Part shown: positions 14,458 through 23,133 of the stretch, piece by piece
Position numbering within the stretch: the stretch's first letter is position 1
Layout of the letters: each line of letters opens with the position of its first letter
NCBI GenBank assembly: GCA_030151165.1
Contig: JASLEM010000294.1
Coordinates: 1-24,245 of the forward strand
Reading direction: 5' to 3'
Origin: Burkholderiaceae bacterium
GTDB lineage: Bacteria > Pseudomonadota > Gammaproteobacteria > Burkholderiales > Burkholderiaceae
DNA length: 24,245 bases
Notes under the pieces: generated by a model
Seen by the model: only the letters and a program-made list of their open reading frames with translations
Databases searched by the model: none
What the model was told of the DNA's origin: nothing
Program-made: the position numbers and the translations under genes

Positions 14458-15301
14458 GCGCCGCGCCGGCCCGCGCCTGCGCGCCGGCCTGGAGCAACTG
14501 CGCGACGACGGCCATCGCGATCACCTCCGGCTGCTTGCCCTCGATGCCGGCGACGCCGACCGGGCAGTGCAGTCGCGCGAGCTGCGCCGGCGCGACGCCG
14601 CGATCCTCGAACCGGTGCAGGAAGCGGGCGCGCTTGGACTTCGAGCCGATCAGCCCCAGGAAGCCGAAGTCGCCGCGCTTCAGGATGGCTTCGGTGATGC
14701 GGAAGTCGAGCGCGTGGTCGTGGGTCAACACGAGGAAGAACGTGCCGGCGACGGCGCCCGCGGCCTCGTGCTCGGCCCCGTCGCCCGACACTCGGCGGAT
14801 CGCGTCGGGCCAGGGCGTGCCGAGCGTGGTGGTCGGCGGGAACACGTCGTCGCGTTCGTCGATCCAGTCGACCGTGACGTCGAGTGTCGCTAGCAGTGTC
14901 GCGATCGCGTGGCCGACGTGGCCGGCGCCGTGGAGCTGGAGGTGGAACAGCGGTTCGGGGCGAGGCCAGGCGGCGAGGGCGTCGGCGTCGAGTCGGCGAT
15001 AGTCGAGGTCGACCGTGCCGCCGCAGCATTGCCCGAGCGCTGGCCCGAGCGGATAGTGCTCGCGGCGTGGCGCGGCGTCCTGCGCGACGTCGCGCGCGGC
15101 GAGCATCGCCCGCGCCGCGGCCAGCGCCTTGAACTCCAGGTGCCCGCCGCCGATCGTGCCGATGGACTGCACCGCCGAGACGAGCATGCGCGTGCCCGCG
15201 CCGCGCGGCGCCGAGCCGCGGGCCTGCGCGATCTCCACCACCACGGCCGGGATGCGCTGCTCCAGCCAGTGGACGGCGGCGAGGCGCGTGTCGCGGTCCA
15301 T
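14420..15301 (-). CDS. xdhC: Xanthine dehydrogenase accessory protein XdhC
   Basis: This 293-residue chaperone binds molybdenum cofactor, supports its sulfuration and inserts it into xanthine dehydrogenase. Diagnostic motifs are GSAPRGAGTRMLV near residue 30, GTIGGGHLEFKAL, QCCGGTVDLDY, the nucleotide-fold motif LHGAGHVGHA, and the C-terminal GLIGSKSKRARFLHRF and PVGVAGIEGKQPEVIAMAV. It starts one base after the xdhB stop, so the two are translationally linked, and it is the last gene of the xdhABC operon. Its 3' end overlaps puuD on the other strand. The assignment is secure. Confidence 0.95.
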   Translation of the reverse strand: MDRDTRLAAVHWLEQRIPAVVVEIAQARGSAPRGAGTRMLVSAVQSIGTIGGGHLEFKALAAARAMLAARDVAQDAAPRREHYPLGPALGQCCGGTVDLDYRRLDADALAAWPRPEPLFHLQLHGAGHVGHAIATLLATLDVTVDWIDERDDVFPPTTTLGTPWPDAIRRVSGDGAEHEAAGAVAGTFFLVLTHDHALDFRITEAILKRGDFGFLGLIGSKSKRARFLHRFEDRGVAPAQLARLHCPVGVAGIEGKQPEVIAMAVVAQLLQAGAQARAGAALSLETRRLRTTV

Positions 15302-15302
15302 G

Positions 15303-17660
15303 TCAGCACCGCGCCTTCACGAAGTCGATCGCGTCGAGGATCGCCTCGCAGGTCGCGGGCGCGCGCAGCGGCGGGTCGACGCGCCGGTCGCCTGCGGCGG
15401 ATACGGCGTCCCGTATCGCGAGGAACACCGAGAACGCGAGCAGCAGCGGCGGCTCGCCGACGGCTTTGCTGCGGTGGATGCTGTCCTCGACGTTCTCGTT
15501 GTCGAACAGCTTCACGTTGAAGACCGGCGGGCAGTCGTTGGCGGTCGGGATCTTGTACGTGCTCGGCGCGTGCGTCGTGAGCATCCCCGTCTGCGGATGC
15601 CACACCAGCTCCTCGGTCGTCAGCCAGCCCATGCCCTGGATGAACGCGCCCTCGATCTGGCCGATGTCGAGCGCCGGGTTGATCGAGCGGCCGACGTCGT
15701 GCAGCACGTCCGTGCGCAGCACGCGCGACTCGCCGGTGAGCGTGTCCACGATCACCTCCGACACCGCCGCCCCGTAGCTGAAGTAGTAGAACGGCTGGCC
15801 CTTCGTCGCGGCCGGGTTCCAGCGCAGGCCGGGCGTCGCGTAGAAGCCGTCCGACCAGAGCTGCACGCGATCCTCGTAGGCACGGCGCACGAGATCGGGG
15901 AACGCGATCGTCTCGCCGTGCACGACGACGGCGTCGTGCTCGAAACGCACCTCGGCCGCGTCGCCGCCGAACGTGCGCGCGGCGAAGTCGGCGAGCCGCT
16001 TGCGGATCGTCGCGGCGGCGTTCTGTGCGGCCTTGCCGTTCAGGTCGCTGCCGGTCGACGCCGCGGTGGCCGAGGTGTTGGCGACCTTCTGCGTGTCGGT
16101 GGCCGTGACGCGCACGCGGGCGAACGCGACGCCCAGCTCGTGCGCGACGACCTGCGCCACCTTGGTGTTGATGCCCTGGCCCATCTCGGTGCCGCCGTGG
16201 TTCACGAGGATCGAGCCGTCGGCGTACACGTGCACCAGCGCGCCGGCCTGGTTCAGGTGCCGCACGTTGAACGAGATGCCGAACTTCACCGGCGTCAGCG
16301 CGAGGCCGCGCTTGAGGAACACGCTGCCCGCGTTGTACGCGTCGATCGCGGCGCGGCGCGCGCGGTAGTCGCTGGTGGCCTCGAGCTCGTCGGTCAGCGC
16401 GGCGATGACATTGTCCTTGACCGTCTGGCCGTACGGCGTCGTGTTGCGATCGTCGCGGCCGTAGTAGTTGGCGCGGCGCACGTCGAGCGGGTCGAGCCGC
16501 AGTTCGCGCGCGATGGCCTCCATCAACACCTCGGTGACGATCGCGCCCTGCGGCCCGCCGAAGCCGCGGAACGCGGTGTTGCTCTGCGTGTTGGTGCGCG
16601 CCGAGAAGCCGTGCAGCTCGACGTCCGGCAGCCAGTACGCGTTGTCGACGTGGCACAGCGCGCGCGTCATGACCGGCCCCGAGAGGTCGGCCGAATGGCC
16701 CGCGCGCGAGATCATCGTCAGCGCGAGCCCGAGGATGCGACCCTGGTCGTCGAAGCCGACGTCGTAGTCGTACGAGAAGCAGTGCCGGCGGCCGGTGACG
16801 AGGAAGTCGTCGTCGCGGTCGAGCCGCAGCTTGACCGGGCGCGCGAGCCGCTGTGCCGCCAGCGCCGCGACGCACGCGAACAGCGCCGACTGCGACTCCT
16901 TGCCGCCGAAGCCGCCGCCCATGCGCCGGCACTCGACGTGCACGTGGTGCGACTGCAGCCCCAGCGCGTGCGCGACGAGGTGCTGCATCTCGGACGGGTG
17001 CTGCGTCGAGCAATGCACGCGCAGGCCGTCGTCCTCGGTCGGCACGGCGTAGCTGATCTGGCCTTCGAGGTAGAACTGCTCCTGGCCGCCGACCTCGAGC
17101 TGGCCTTCCAGCCGATGCGGCGCCGCGGCGAGCGCGGCCCGCGCGCCGCCGTCGGTCGTCTCGCGCGACAGATGGATCGGCGGCAGCACGTACTGCCCGC
17201 GCGCATGCGCCTCGCGCGGCGAGAGCACGGCCTCCAGCGGCTCGATCCGCAGCACGCCGGGCTCGCGCGCGAGCGCGGCCGCGCGTCGCGCGGCGCCGCG
17301 CGTGCGGGCGATGACCGCGAACACCGGCTGGCCGAGGTAGCGCACGCTGCCGTCGGCGAGGATCGGGTCGTCGTGGACGATCGGGCCGCAATCGTTGCCG
17401 CCGGGGAAGTCGCCGGCGACGAAGACGTCGACGACGTCGTGCATTGCGCGGACGCGATCGAGCGCCGTCGACACGAGCCGCCCGTGCGCGACCGGCGACA
17501 GCCCGAGCGCCGCGTGCAGCGTGCCGGCGAGCTCGGGGATGTCGTCGATGTAGGTCGCCGCGCCGGCGACGTGCAGGTGCGCCGACTCGTGCGGCCGCGA
17601 CGCGCCCATGCCCGCGGTCGCCGACGGCGGCTGCAGGTGTCGCGGCGGCGTGGCGGTCAT
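15303..17660 (-). CDS. xdhB: Xanthine dehydrogenase molybdenum-binding subunit XdhB
   Basis: This 785-residue large subunit oxidises hypoxanthine and xanthine to urate at a molybdopterin centre. It has the Moco-binding motifs MGGGFGGKE, NTAFRGFGGPQGA and GTEMGQGINTKVAQ. Glu255 (in GGKE) and Arg333 (in MTRALCHVDN) sit 78 residues apart, matching the substrate-orienting pair of characterised xanthine dehydrogenases (bovine Glu802/Arg880). The catalytic glutamate is Glu736 in GEPPLLLAF. These residues separate it from CO dehydrogenases and aldehyde oxidases. The gap to xdhA is one base and to xdhC one base. It is cytoplasmic, pairs with XdhA, and its length is normal. Confidence 0.96.
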   Translation of the reverse strand: MTATPPRHLQPPSATAGMGASRPHESAHLHVAGAATYIDDIPELAGTLHAALGLSPVAHGRLVSTALDRVRAMHDVVDVFVAGDFPGGNDCGPIVHDDPILADGSVRYLGQPVFAVIARTRGAARRAAALAREPGVLRIEPLEAVLSPREAHARGQYVLPPIHLSRETTDGGARAALAAAPHRLEGQLEVGGQEQFYLEGQISYAVPTEDDGLRVHCSTQHPSEMQHLVAHALGLQSHHVHVECRRMGGGFGGKESQSALFACVAALAAQRLARPVKLRLDRDDDFLVTGRRHCFSYDYDVGFDDQGRILGLALTMISRAGHSADLSGPVMTRALCHVDNAYWLPDVELHGFSARTNTQSNTAFRGFGGPQGAIVTEVLMEAIARELRLDPLDVRRANYYGRDDRNTTPYGQTVKDNVIAALTDELEATSDYRARRAAIDAYNAGSVFLKRGLALTPVKFGISFNVRHLNQAGALVHVYADGSILVNHGGTEMGQGINTKVAQVVAHELGVAFARVRVTATDTQKVANTSATAASTGSDLNGKAAQNAAATIRKRLADFAARTFGGDAAEVRFEHDAVVVHGETIAFPDLVRRAYEDRVQLWSDGFYATPGLRWNPAATKGQPFYYFSYGAAVSEVIVDTLTGESRVLRTDVLHDVGRSINPALDIGQIEGAFIQGMGWLTTEELVWHPQTGMLTTHAPSTYKIPTANDCPPVFNVKLFDNENVEDSIHRSKAVGEPPLLLAFSVFLAIRDAVSAAGDRRVDPPLRAPATCEAILDAIDFVKARC

Positions 17661-17661
17661 G

Positions 17662-19191
17662 TCAGGCGCGCGTCCACACCGAGGTCTCGCGCGTCGGGAC
17701 GGCGGGGTCGTCGGCGGCGGCCTGCGTCTCGAGCCAGAACTTCTGCAGCAGGTTCTGCGCGACGCGCAGGCGGTAGGCGGCGCTGGCGCGCATGTCGCCG
17801 AGCGGCGTGAAGTCCGCGGCGAGCGCGGCCTGCGCGGCGGCCATCGTCGAGGCGCTCCAGGGCTGGCCGAGCAGCGTGGCCTCGGCGGTCATCGCGCGGC
17901 GCACGACGGCCGCGAGCCCGCCGAACGCAAGGCGCACGTCCGCGACGTGGCCGCCGTCGAGCTCGATCGCGCAGGCGGCGAAGACGGCGGAGATGTCGGA
18001 GTCGAAGCGCTTGCTGATCTTGTACGCGCGCACCTGGCGCGCCCACGCGCGGGGCGGCACGACGATCGCCTGCACGAACTCGCCGGGCTCGAGCTGGTTG
18101 CGCTGGTAGCCGGTGTAGAACTCGTGCAGCGCGACGCGCCGGACGCGCTCGCCGAGGCGCAGCTCGAGGTGGGCGTCGAGCGCCATGAGCACGGGCGCGG
18201 AGTCGCCGATCGGCGAGCCGTTGGCGACGTTGCCGCCCATCGTGCCGCCATGGCGGATCGGCGGCGACGCGAAGCGCCGCCACGCCTCGGTCAGCGACGG
18301 GCAGCGCGCGGCGAGCGCGGCCCAGGCCGTCTCGAGCGACACCCCGGCGCCGATGCGCAGGCCGTCGGCTGTCTCCTCGACCTGCTTGAGTTCGTCGACC
18401 TCCAGGATCGGGATGACCTCGCCGAGGTCGCGCAGTTGCTTGGTGACCCACAGGCCGACATCGGTGCCGCCGGCGAGCAGGCGGGCGTCGGGGCGGGCGA
18501 GGCGCATCGCGGCGAGTTCGGAGAGCGTCTTCGGGGCGGTGGTGGTCATCGGCAGGTCGTCGTGGCCGATCGCGCGCAACGCGGCGACGACCGGCTCGGT
18601 GTCGAGGGCGACGGCGGCGAGGTCGAACATGCGCTCGCCGGCGTCGAGGATCGGGCGGTAGCCGGTGCAGCGGCAGAGGTTGCCGGCGAGCTCGTCGGCC
18701 AGCTGCGCGCGGTCGGGGCGGATGCCGGCGGCGGTGTGGTTCTCGTACGAGCACCACATCGTCATCGCGAAGCCCGGCGTGCAGAAGCCGCACTGCGAGC
18801 CGTGGCAGTCGACCAGCGCCTGCTGCACCGGATGCAACGCGCCGCCGTGTGCCGCGGGCGCCTTCAGGTCCTCGACGGTGAACAGCGCCTTGCCGTGCAG
18901 CGTCGGCAGGAAGCGGATGCACGCGTTGGCCGGGCGCAGGCGCAGGCCGCGGACGGCCGCGGCGGGGGTGTCGGTGTGCTCGGGCAGCTCGCCGACCACG
19001 ACGGTGCACGCGCCGCAATCGCCCTCGTTGCAGCCTTCCTTGGTGCCGGTGCGGCGCGCGTCCTCGCGCAGCCAGTCGAGGACGGTGCGCGTGGCGGGCG
19101 AGCCCGCCACGCGCACGACCTCTCCCCGGTGGAAGAACCGTATTTCCGGCAGGTGGCCGGCCGGGTCGTCGGGGATTTCGCGCGATGACAT
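17662..19191 (-). CDS. xdhA: Xanthine dehydrogenase FeS/FAD subunit XdhA
   Basis: This 509-residue small subunit carries electrons from the Mo site to NAD+. A plant-type 2Fe-2S domain has Cys54, 59, 62 and 91. A second 2Fe-2S domain has Cys134, 137, 173 and 175 (GSQCGFC, NLCRCTGYRP). An FAD domain follows, with LLAGGTDVGLWVTKQ and GGTMGGNVANGSPIGDSAP, then the flavoprotein C-terminal domain. All eight cluster cysteines are present. The start at 19191 is chosen because the 22 residues before it, in the LysR promoter gap, look non-coding. It heads xdhABC and is divergent from the LysR gene, 74 bases apart. Confidence 0.95.
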   Translation of the reverse strand: MSSREIPDDPAGHLPEIRFFHRGEVVRVAGSPATRTVLDWLREDARRTGTKEGCNEGDCGACTVVVGELPEHTDTPAAAVRGLRLRPANACIRFLPTLHGKALFTVEDLKAPAAHGGALHPVQQALVDCHGSQCGFCTPGFAMTMWCSYENHTAAGIRPDRAQLADELAGNLCRCTGYRPILDAGERMFDLAAVALDTEPVVAALRAIGHDDLPMTTTAPKTLSELAAMRLARPDARLLAGGTDVGLWVTKQLRDLGEVIPILEVDELKQVEETADGLRIGAGVSLETAWAALAARCPSLTEAWRRFASPPIRHGGTMGGNVANGSPIGDSAPVLMALDAHLELRLGERVRRVALHEFYTGYQRNQLEPGEFVQAIVVPPRAWARQVRAYKISKRFDSDISAVFAACAIELDGGHVADVRLAFGGLAAVVRRAMTAEATLLGQPWSASTMAAAQAALAADFTPLGDMRASAAYRLRVAQNLLQKFWLETQAAADDPAVPTRETSVWTRA

Positions 19192-19229
19192 CGTGCGTCC
19201 GAAGGTACGCCCGCGCGCGCGGTTCTGAA

Positions 19230-19251
19230 TACAATGAGCCGCATACGGGCT
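19230..19251. promoter_or_regulatory. Shared xdhA-lysR control region
   Basis: Within the 74-base divergent gap, TACAAT at 19230-19235 is a five-of-six match to a -10 for the LysR gene; no good -35 is seen. Right after it is an interrupted inverted repeat, AGCC (19237-19240) and GGCT (19248-19251) with a 7-base spacer, of the general size of a LysR-type site. The arms are short, so this is tentative. Confidence 0.35.
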
Positions 19252-19265
19252 ATCCACCAGGTCAT

Positions 19266-20255
19266 ATGGCGTCGCGTTCGGAGTTCGACAAGATCGAGCT
19301 CCATCTCATCCGTGTGCTTCACACCTTGATCACCGAACGCAGTGTGTCGCGCGCCGCCTTGCGCCTGCAAAGCTCCCAGCCCGCCGTCAGCGCGCAGCTG
19401 AAGCGCCTGCGCGAGCTCACCGGCGATTCGCTGCTGGTGCGCGCCGGCAACGGCATGACGCCCACCGCCTACGCCCAGGCGCTGCTGGCGCCCGCCACCA
19501 ACCTGCTGAACGAGGCCGACCGCCTCTTCAGCCCGCGCACGCGGCGCACCGGCTTCGACCCGCAGACCAGCACCACCACCTTCCGCATCGCCGCCAGCGA
19601 TTTCATGGATCCGGGCTTCCTGCCCGCGCTGGTGCTGCACGTGAAGCAGCATGCGCCGCAGGTGCGCGTGGAGCTGCAGCCGCTGTCCAGCCACTTCGAC
19701 TACCGGCAAAGCCTCGCGCAGGGCGAGGTCGACCTCGTGATCGGCAACTGGCTCACGCCGCCCGAGGAGCTGCACCTGGGGCGCCTCGTGAGCGACGAGG
19801 TCGTCTGCCTCGTCGCCGACGACCACCCGATCGTGCGCGCCGGCGTCGGGCGCGGCTGGACGGTCGAGAAGTACATGTCGTGCGAGCACATCGCGCCGAA
19901 CCCGAACTACCAGGGCGCGCGCGGCGTGATCGACGACCACCTCGTCAAGCTGGGCCTGCAGCGCAACATCACCGTGCGCAGCGGCCACTTCGCGCTGATC
20001 CCGCCGATGGTCGCGGGCAGCCTGCTCGTGCTGACGACCGGGCGGCTCTTCTGCTCGCGCTACGTGGGCGTGCTGCCGGTGCGCATCGTGCGTTGCCCGG
20101 TGGCGTTCCCGCCGCTCGCGTACTACCAGCTGTGGCACGACCTGACGCACGAATCGGCGTCGGTGCGCTGGCTGCGCGAGCAGGTGCGCGACGTCGCCCG
20201 CAACGTCGCGGCGCGACCCCGCGCGGCCGTCAACGGACGATCGGCCCGAGAATGA
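19266..20255 (+). CDS. LysR-family transcriptional regulator of purine genes
   Basis: This 329-residue LysR-type regulator has an N-terminal winged helix-turn-helix (LIRVLHTLITERSVSRAALRLQSSQPAVSAQLKRL, about residues 15-50 read in parts) and a C-terminal periplasmic-binding-like effector domain (TFRIAASDFMDPGFLPALV, GEVDLVIGNW). The start at 19266 places the HTH at the usual distance; AGG sits five bases upstream. An earlier in-frame ATG at 19185 would overlap xdhA and is rejected. Its stop overlaps the guaD start by four bases, and it is divergent from xdhABC. Control of xdhABC and guaD, with a purine intermediate as effector, is inferred from this layout; the effector itself is not visible. 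Confidence 0.9.
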   Translation: MASRSEFDKIELHLIRVLHTLITERSVSRAALRLQSSQPAVSAQLKRLRELTGDSLLVRAGNGMTPTAYAQALLAPATNLLNEADRLFSPRTRRTGFDPQTSTTTFRIAASDFMDPGFLPALVLHVKQHAPQVRVELQPLSSHFDYRQSLAQGEVDLVIGNWLTPPEELHLGRLVSDEVVCLVADDHPIVRAGVGRGWTVEKYMSCEHIAPNPNYQGARGVIDDHLVKLGLQRNITVRSGHFALIPPMVAGSLLVLTTGRLFCSRYVGVLPVRIVRCPVAFPPLAYYQLWHDLTHESASVRWLREQVRDVARNVAARPRAAVNGRSARE

Positions 20256-21604
20256 CGGTCTTCATGAACGCCGCCGCCTTTTCATCGACCTCCCGGCGCG
20301 CCCGCATCGCGCTGCGCGGCGACCTGCTCGATTTCACCGCCGCGCCCGGCTGGGGCGAGGTCGATCCCGCCGGCGTGCGCTGGCGGCCCGACCACTGGCT
20401 GCTGGTCGACGACGGCCGCATCGTCGGCGCGCAGCCCGCCGCCGAGCCGCTCTCCGGCGACTGGGAGCGGCACGACCACGCGGGCCGGCTGATCCTGCCC
20501 GGCTTCGTCGACACGCACGTCCACAGCCCGCAGCTGGACGTCATCGGCAGCTACGGCACCGCGCTGCTCGACTGGCTCGAGACGCACACCTTCCCGGCCG
20601 AGGCGCGCTACGCCGACGAGGTCATCGCGCGCGAGGGCGCGGAGCGTTTCGTCGACGCGCTGATCGCGCACGGCACCACCAGCGCGGTCGTCTTCCCGAC
20701 AGTGCACAAGGTCAGCGTCGACCGGCTGTTCGAGGCGGCGCGGGCGCGCGACATGCGGCTCATCTCCGGCAAGGTGCTGATGGACCGCAACGCGCCGCCC
20801 GAGCTGCGCGACGACGTCGAGGTCGCCGAGCGCGAGTGCACCGAGCTGATCGAGCGCTGGCACGGCAACGGCCGCCTGTCGTACGCCGTCACCGTGCGCT
20901 TCGCGCCGACCAGCTCGCCCGAACAGCTCGCGATGGCGGGGCGGCTGTGCCGCTGCCATGCGGGCGTCTACATGCAGACGCACCTCGCCGAGAACTGCGC
21001 CGAGGTCGACTGGGTGCGCACGCTGTTCCCCGACGCGCGCAGCTACCTCGACGTCTACGCCCGCGCCGGCCTGCTGCACGAGCGCAGCGTCTTCGCGCAC
21101 GGCATCTGGCTCGACGCCGACGACCGCCGCGCGCTCGCCGACGCCGGCGCGCAGGTCGCGCACAGCCCGTCGTCCAACCTGTTCCTCGGCAGCGGCCTGT
21201 TCGACTGGCGCGGCACGGCCGACGCCGGCGTCGCGGTGAGCCTCGGCTCGGACGTCGGCGGCGGCACGAGCCTGTCGATGCTGCGCACGATGGCCGATGC
21301 CTACAAGGTGCAGGCGATGCGCGGCGAGCGCCTGACCGCCTGGGCCGCGCTGCACGCCGCCACGCGCGGCGCGGCGAAGGCGCTGCACCTCGAGCACGAG
21401 ATCGGCAGCCTCGAGGCCGGCGCCATGGCGGACGTCTGCGTGTGGGATCCGGCCGTCGGCTCGGTGGCCGCGCAGCGCCACGCCGTGGCACGCGGCTTGC
21501 ATGAACGACTGTTCGCCTGGATGACGCTCGCGGACGACCGCAACCTCGTCGCCGCATGGGTCGCCGGCGTCCGGCGATTCGAACGCCGACCCCAAGAATC
21601 CTGA
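20252..21604 (+). CDS. guaD: Guanine deaminase
   Basis: This 450-residue zinc amidohydrolase converts guanine to xanthine and ammonia. Metal ligands are His89 and His91 (DTHVHSPQ), His244 (THLAEN, with catalytic Glu247), His283 (AHGIWL) and Asp334 (LGSDVGGG). The guanine-deaminase-specific segments LLDWLETHTFP and SPSSNLFLGSGLF are present. Length agrees with bacterial GuaD. It starts within the LysR stop (ATGA), so the two are coupled; an ATG at 20264 is an alternative start. Its product xanthine is the substrate of the XdhAB enzyme encoded divergently. It is followed after five bases by the transporter ATPase gene, consistent with one operon for uptake and deamination. Confidence 0.95.
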   Translation: MTVFMNAAAFSSTSRRARIALRGDLLDFTAAPGWGEVDPAGVRWRPDHWLLVDDGRIVGAQPAAEPLSGDWERHDHAGRLILPGFVDTHVHSPQLDVIGSYGTALLDWLETHTFPAEARYADEVIAREGAERFVDALIAHGTTSAVVFPTVHKVSVDRLFEAARARDMRLISGKVLMDRNAPPELRDDVEVAERECTELIERWHGNGRLSYAVTVRFAPTSSPEQLAMAGRLCRCHAGVYMQTHLAENCAEVDWVRTLFPDARSYLDVYARAGLLHERSVFAHGIWLDADDRRALADAGAQVAHSPSSNLFLGSGLFDWRGTADAGVAVSLGSDVGGGTSLSMLRTMADAYKVQAMRGERLTAWAALHAATRGAAKALHLEHEIGSLEAGAMADVCVWDPAVGSVAAQRHAVARGLHERLFAWMTLADDRNLVAAWVAGVRRFERRPQES

Positions 21605-21609
21605 GACAA

Positions 21610-23133
21610 ATGCTGCGCCTCGAACTGGCCGACATCAGCAAGCAATACCCCGCGGTCAAGGCCAACGACCGCGTGTCGCTGCGCGTGAAGCCCGGCGAGA
21701 TCCACGCCGTCCTCGGCGAGAACGGCGCCGGCAAGTCGACGTTGATGAAGATCATCTACGGCGCGGTCCAGCCCGACGAGGGCCGCATGCTGTGGGACGG
21801 CCGCGAGGTCGAGATCCGCAATCCGCAGGAAGCCCGCGCGCTCGGCATCGCGATGGTGTTCCAGCACTTCAGCCTGTTCGACACGCTCACCGCCGCCGAG
21901 AACGTCTGGCTGGGGCTGGACAAGTCGATGTCGCTGGCCGAGGTCACGCAGCGCATCGTCGAGGTCGCGGGCGTCTACGGCCTCGCGGTCGATCCGCTGC
22001 GGCCCGTGCACACGCTGTCGGTCGGCGAGCGCCAGCGCGTCGAGATCGTGCGCGCGCTGCTCACGAAGCCGCGGCTGCTGATCCTCGACGAGCCGACGTC
22101 CGTGCTGACGCCGCAGGCCGTCGACGCGCTGTTCGTCACGTTGCGCCAGCTCGCGGCGGAGGGCTGCAGCATCCTGTACATCAGCCACAAGCTCGACGAG
22201 ATCCGCGCGCTGTGCCATCACTGCACGGTGCTGCGCGGCGGCCGCGTGACGGGCGAGGTCGACCCGACGCGGGAGAGCAACGCGAGCCTGTCGCGCCTGA
22301 TGATCGGCGCGGAGCCGCCGCAGCTGCGGCACGACGTCGCGAAGCCGGGCCGGCCGGTGCTCGAGGTGCGCGCGCTGGCGCTGCCGCGGCTGGGCGCGTT
22401 CGGCGTCGACCTCGCCGACGTCGCGTTCGACGTGCGCGAAGGCGAGATCGTCGGCGTGGCGGGCGTGTCGGGCAACGGGCAGCAGGAGTTGATGGCGGCG
22501 CTGTCCGGCGAGGACGCGCGCGCGGTGCCTGAGTCGATCCGCCTGTTCGGCCAGCCGATCGGCCGCCACTCGCCGCGCCGGCGCCGGCGCGAGGGTCTGC
22601 ACTTCGTGCCCGAGGAGCGGCTCGGGCGCGGCGCGGTGCCGTCGCTGTCGCTCGCGCAGAACACGCTGCTGACGCGCGACGAGCCCGTCGGCCGCGGCGG
22701 CTGGATCGCGCCGTCGCGCGCCGCGGCGCTCGCGCAGCACCTGATCGCGCGCTTCAACGTGAAGGCCGGCGGCCCGCAGGCGACGGCGAAGAGCCTGTCG
22801 GGCGGCAACCTGCAGAAGTTCATCGTCGGCCGCGAGATCGACGCGAAGCCGACGCTGCTGATCGTGTCGCAGCCGACCTGGGGCGTGGACGTCGGCGCCG
22901 CGGCGCAGATCCGCGGCGAGCTGATCGCGCTGCGCGACGCGGGCTGCGCGGTGCTGGTGGTGAGCGAGGATCTCGACGAGCTGTTCGAGATCTCCGACCG
23001 CCTCGTCGTGATCGCGCGCGGCCGCGTGTCGCCGTCCGTCCCCGCGGCGCAGGCGACGCGCGAGCAGGTCGGCGAATGGATGAGCGGGTTGTGGACGGAC
23101 GCGGCGACGGAGGCCTCGCATGCTGAAGCTTGA
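21610..23133 (+). CDS. Purine/nucleoside ABC importer ATPase (YufO-like, tandem domain)
   Basis: This 507-residue protein has two tandem nucleotide-binding domains, the form used with BmpA-type nucleoside binding proteins. The first domain is complete: Walker A GENGAGKS (residues 36-43), signature LSVGERQ (136-142), Walker B LLILDE (156-161) and switch His193. The second is degenerate: GVSGNGQQ replaces Walker A, LSGGN is at 396-400, and Walker B ends LLIVSQP rather than LDEP. One catalytically weak domain is normal for this subfamily. It starts five bases after guaD stops, and the first permease overlaps its end by 14 bases. Purine or purine-nucleoside cargo is inferred from the locus. Confidence 0.9.
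   Translation: MLRLELADISKQYPAVKANDRVSLRVKPGEIHAVLGENGAGKSTLMKIIYGAVQPDEGRMLWDGREVEIRNPQEARALGIAMVFQHFSLFDTLTAAENVWLGLDKSMSLAEVTQRIVEVAGVYGLAVDPLRPVHTLSVGERQRVEIVRALLTKPRLLILDEPTSVLTPQAVDALFVTLRQLAAEGCSILYISHKLDEIRALCHHCTVLRGGRVTGEVDPTRESNASLSRLMIGAEPPQLRHDVAKPGRPVLEVRALALPRLGAFGVDLADVAFDVREGEIVGVAGVSGNGQQELMAALSGEDARAVPESIRLFGQPIGRHSPRRRRREGLHFVPEERLGRGAVPSLSLAQNTLLTRDEPVGRGGWIAPSRAAALAQHLIARFNVKAGGPQATAKSLSGGNLQKFIVGREIDAKPTLLIVSQPTWGVDVGAAAQIRGELIALRDAGCAVLVVSEDLDELFEISDRLVVIARGRVSPSVPAAQATREQVGEWMSGLWTDAATEASHAEA

Noticed and set aside
14890..17391. Very long open frame (over 800 codons) on the minus strand, and another on the plus strand at 15129-17810, inside xdhB
   Set aside because: High-GC shadow frames of xdhB: Arg/Ala/Pro-rich translations with no domain, while the xdhB frame contains the full set of molybdenum-binding motifs.
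21610..23133. Degenerate second ATPase domain as a sign of gene decay
   Set aside because: One weak nucleotide site is usual in BmpA-linked tandem ATPases, and the frame is intact and normal in length.
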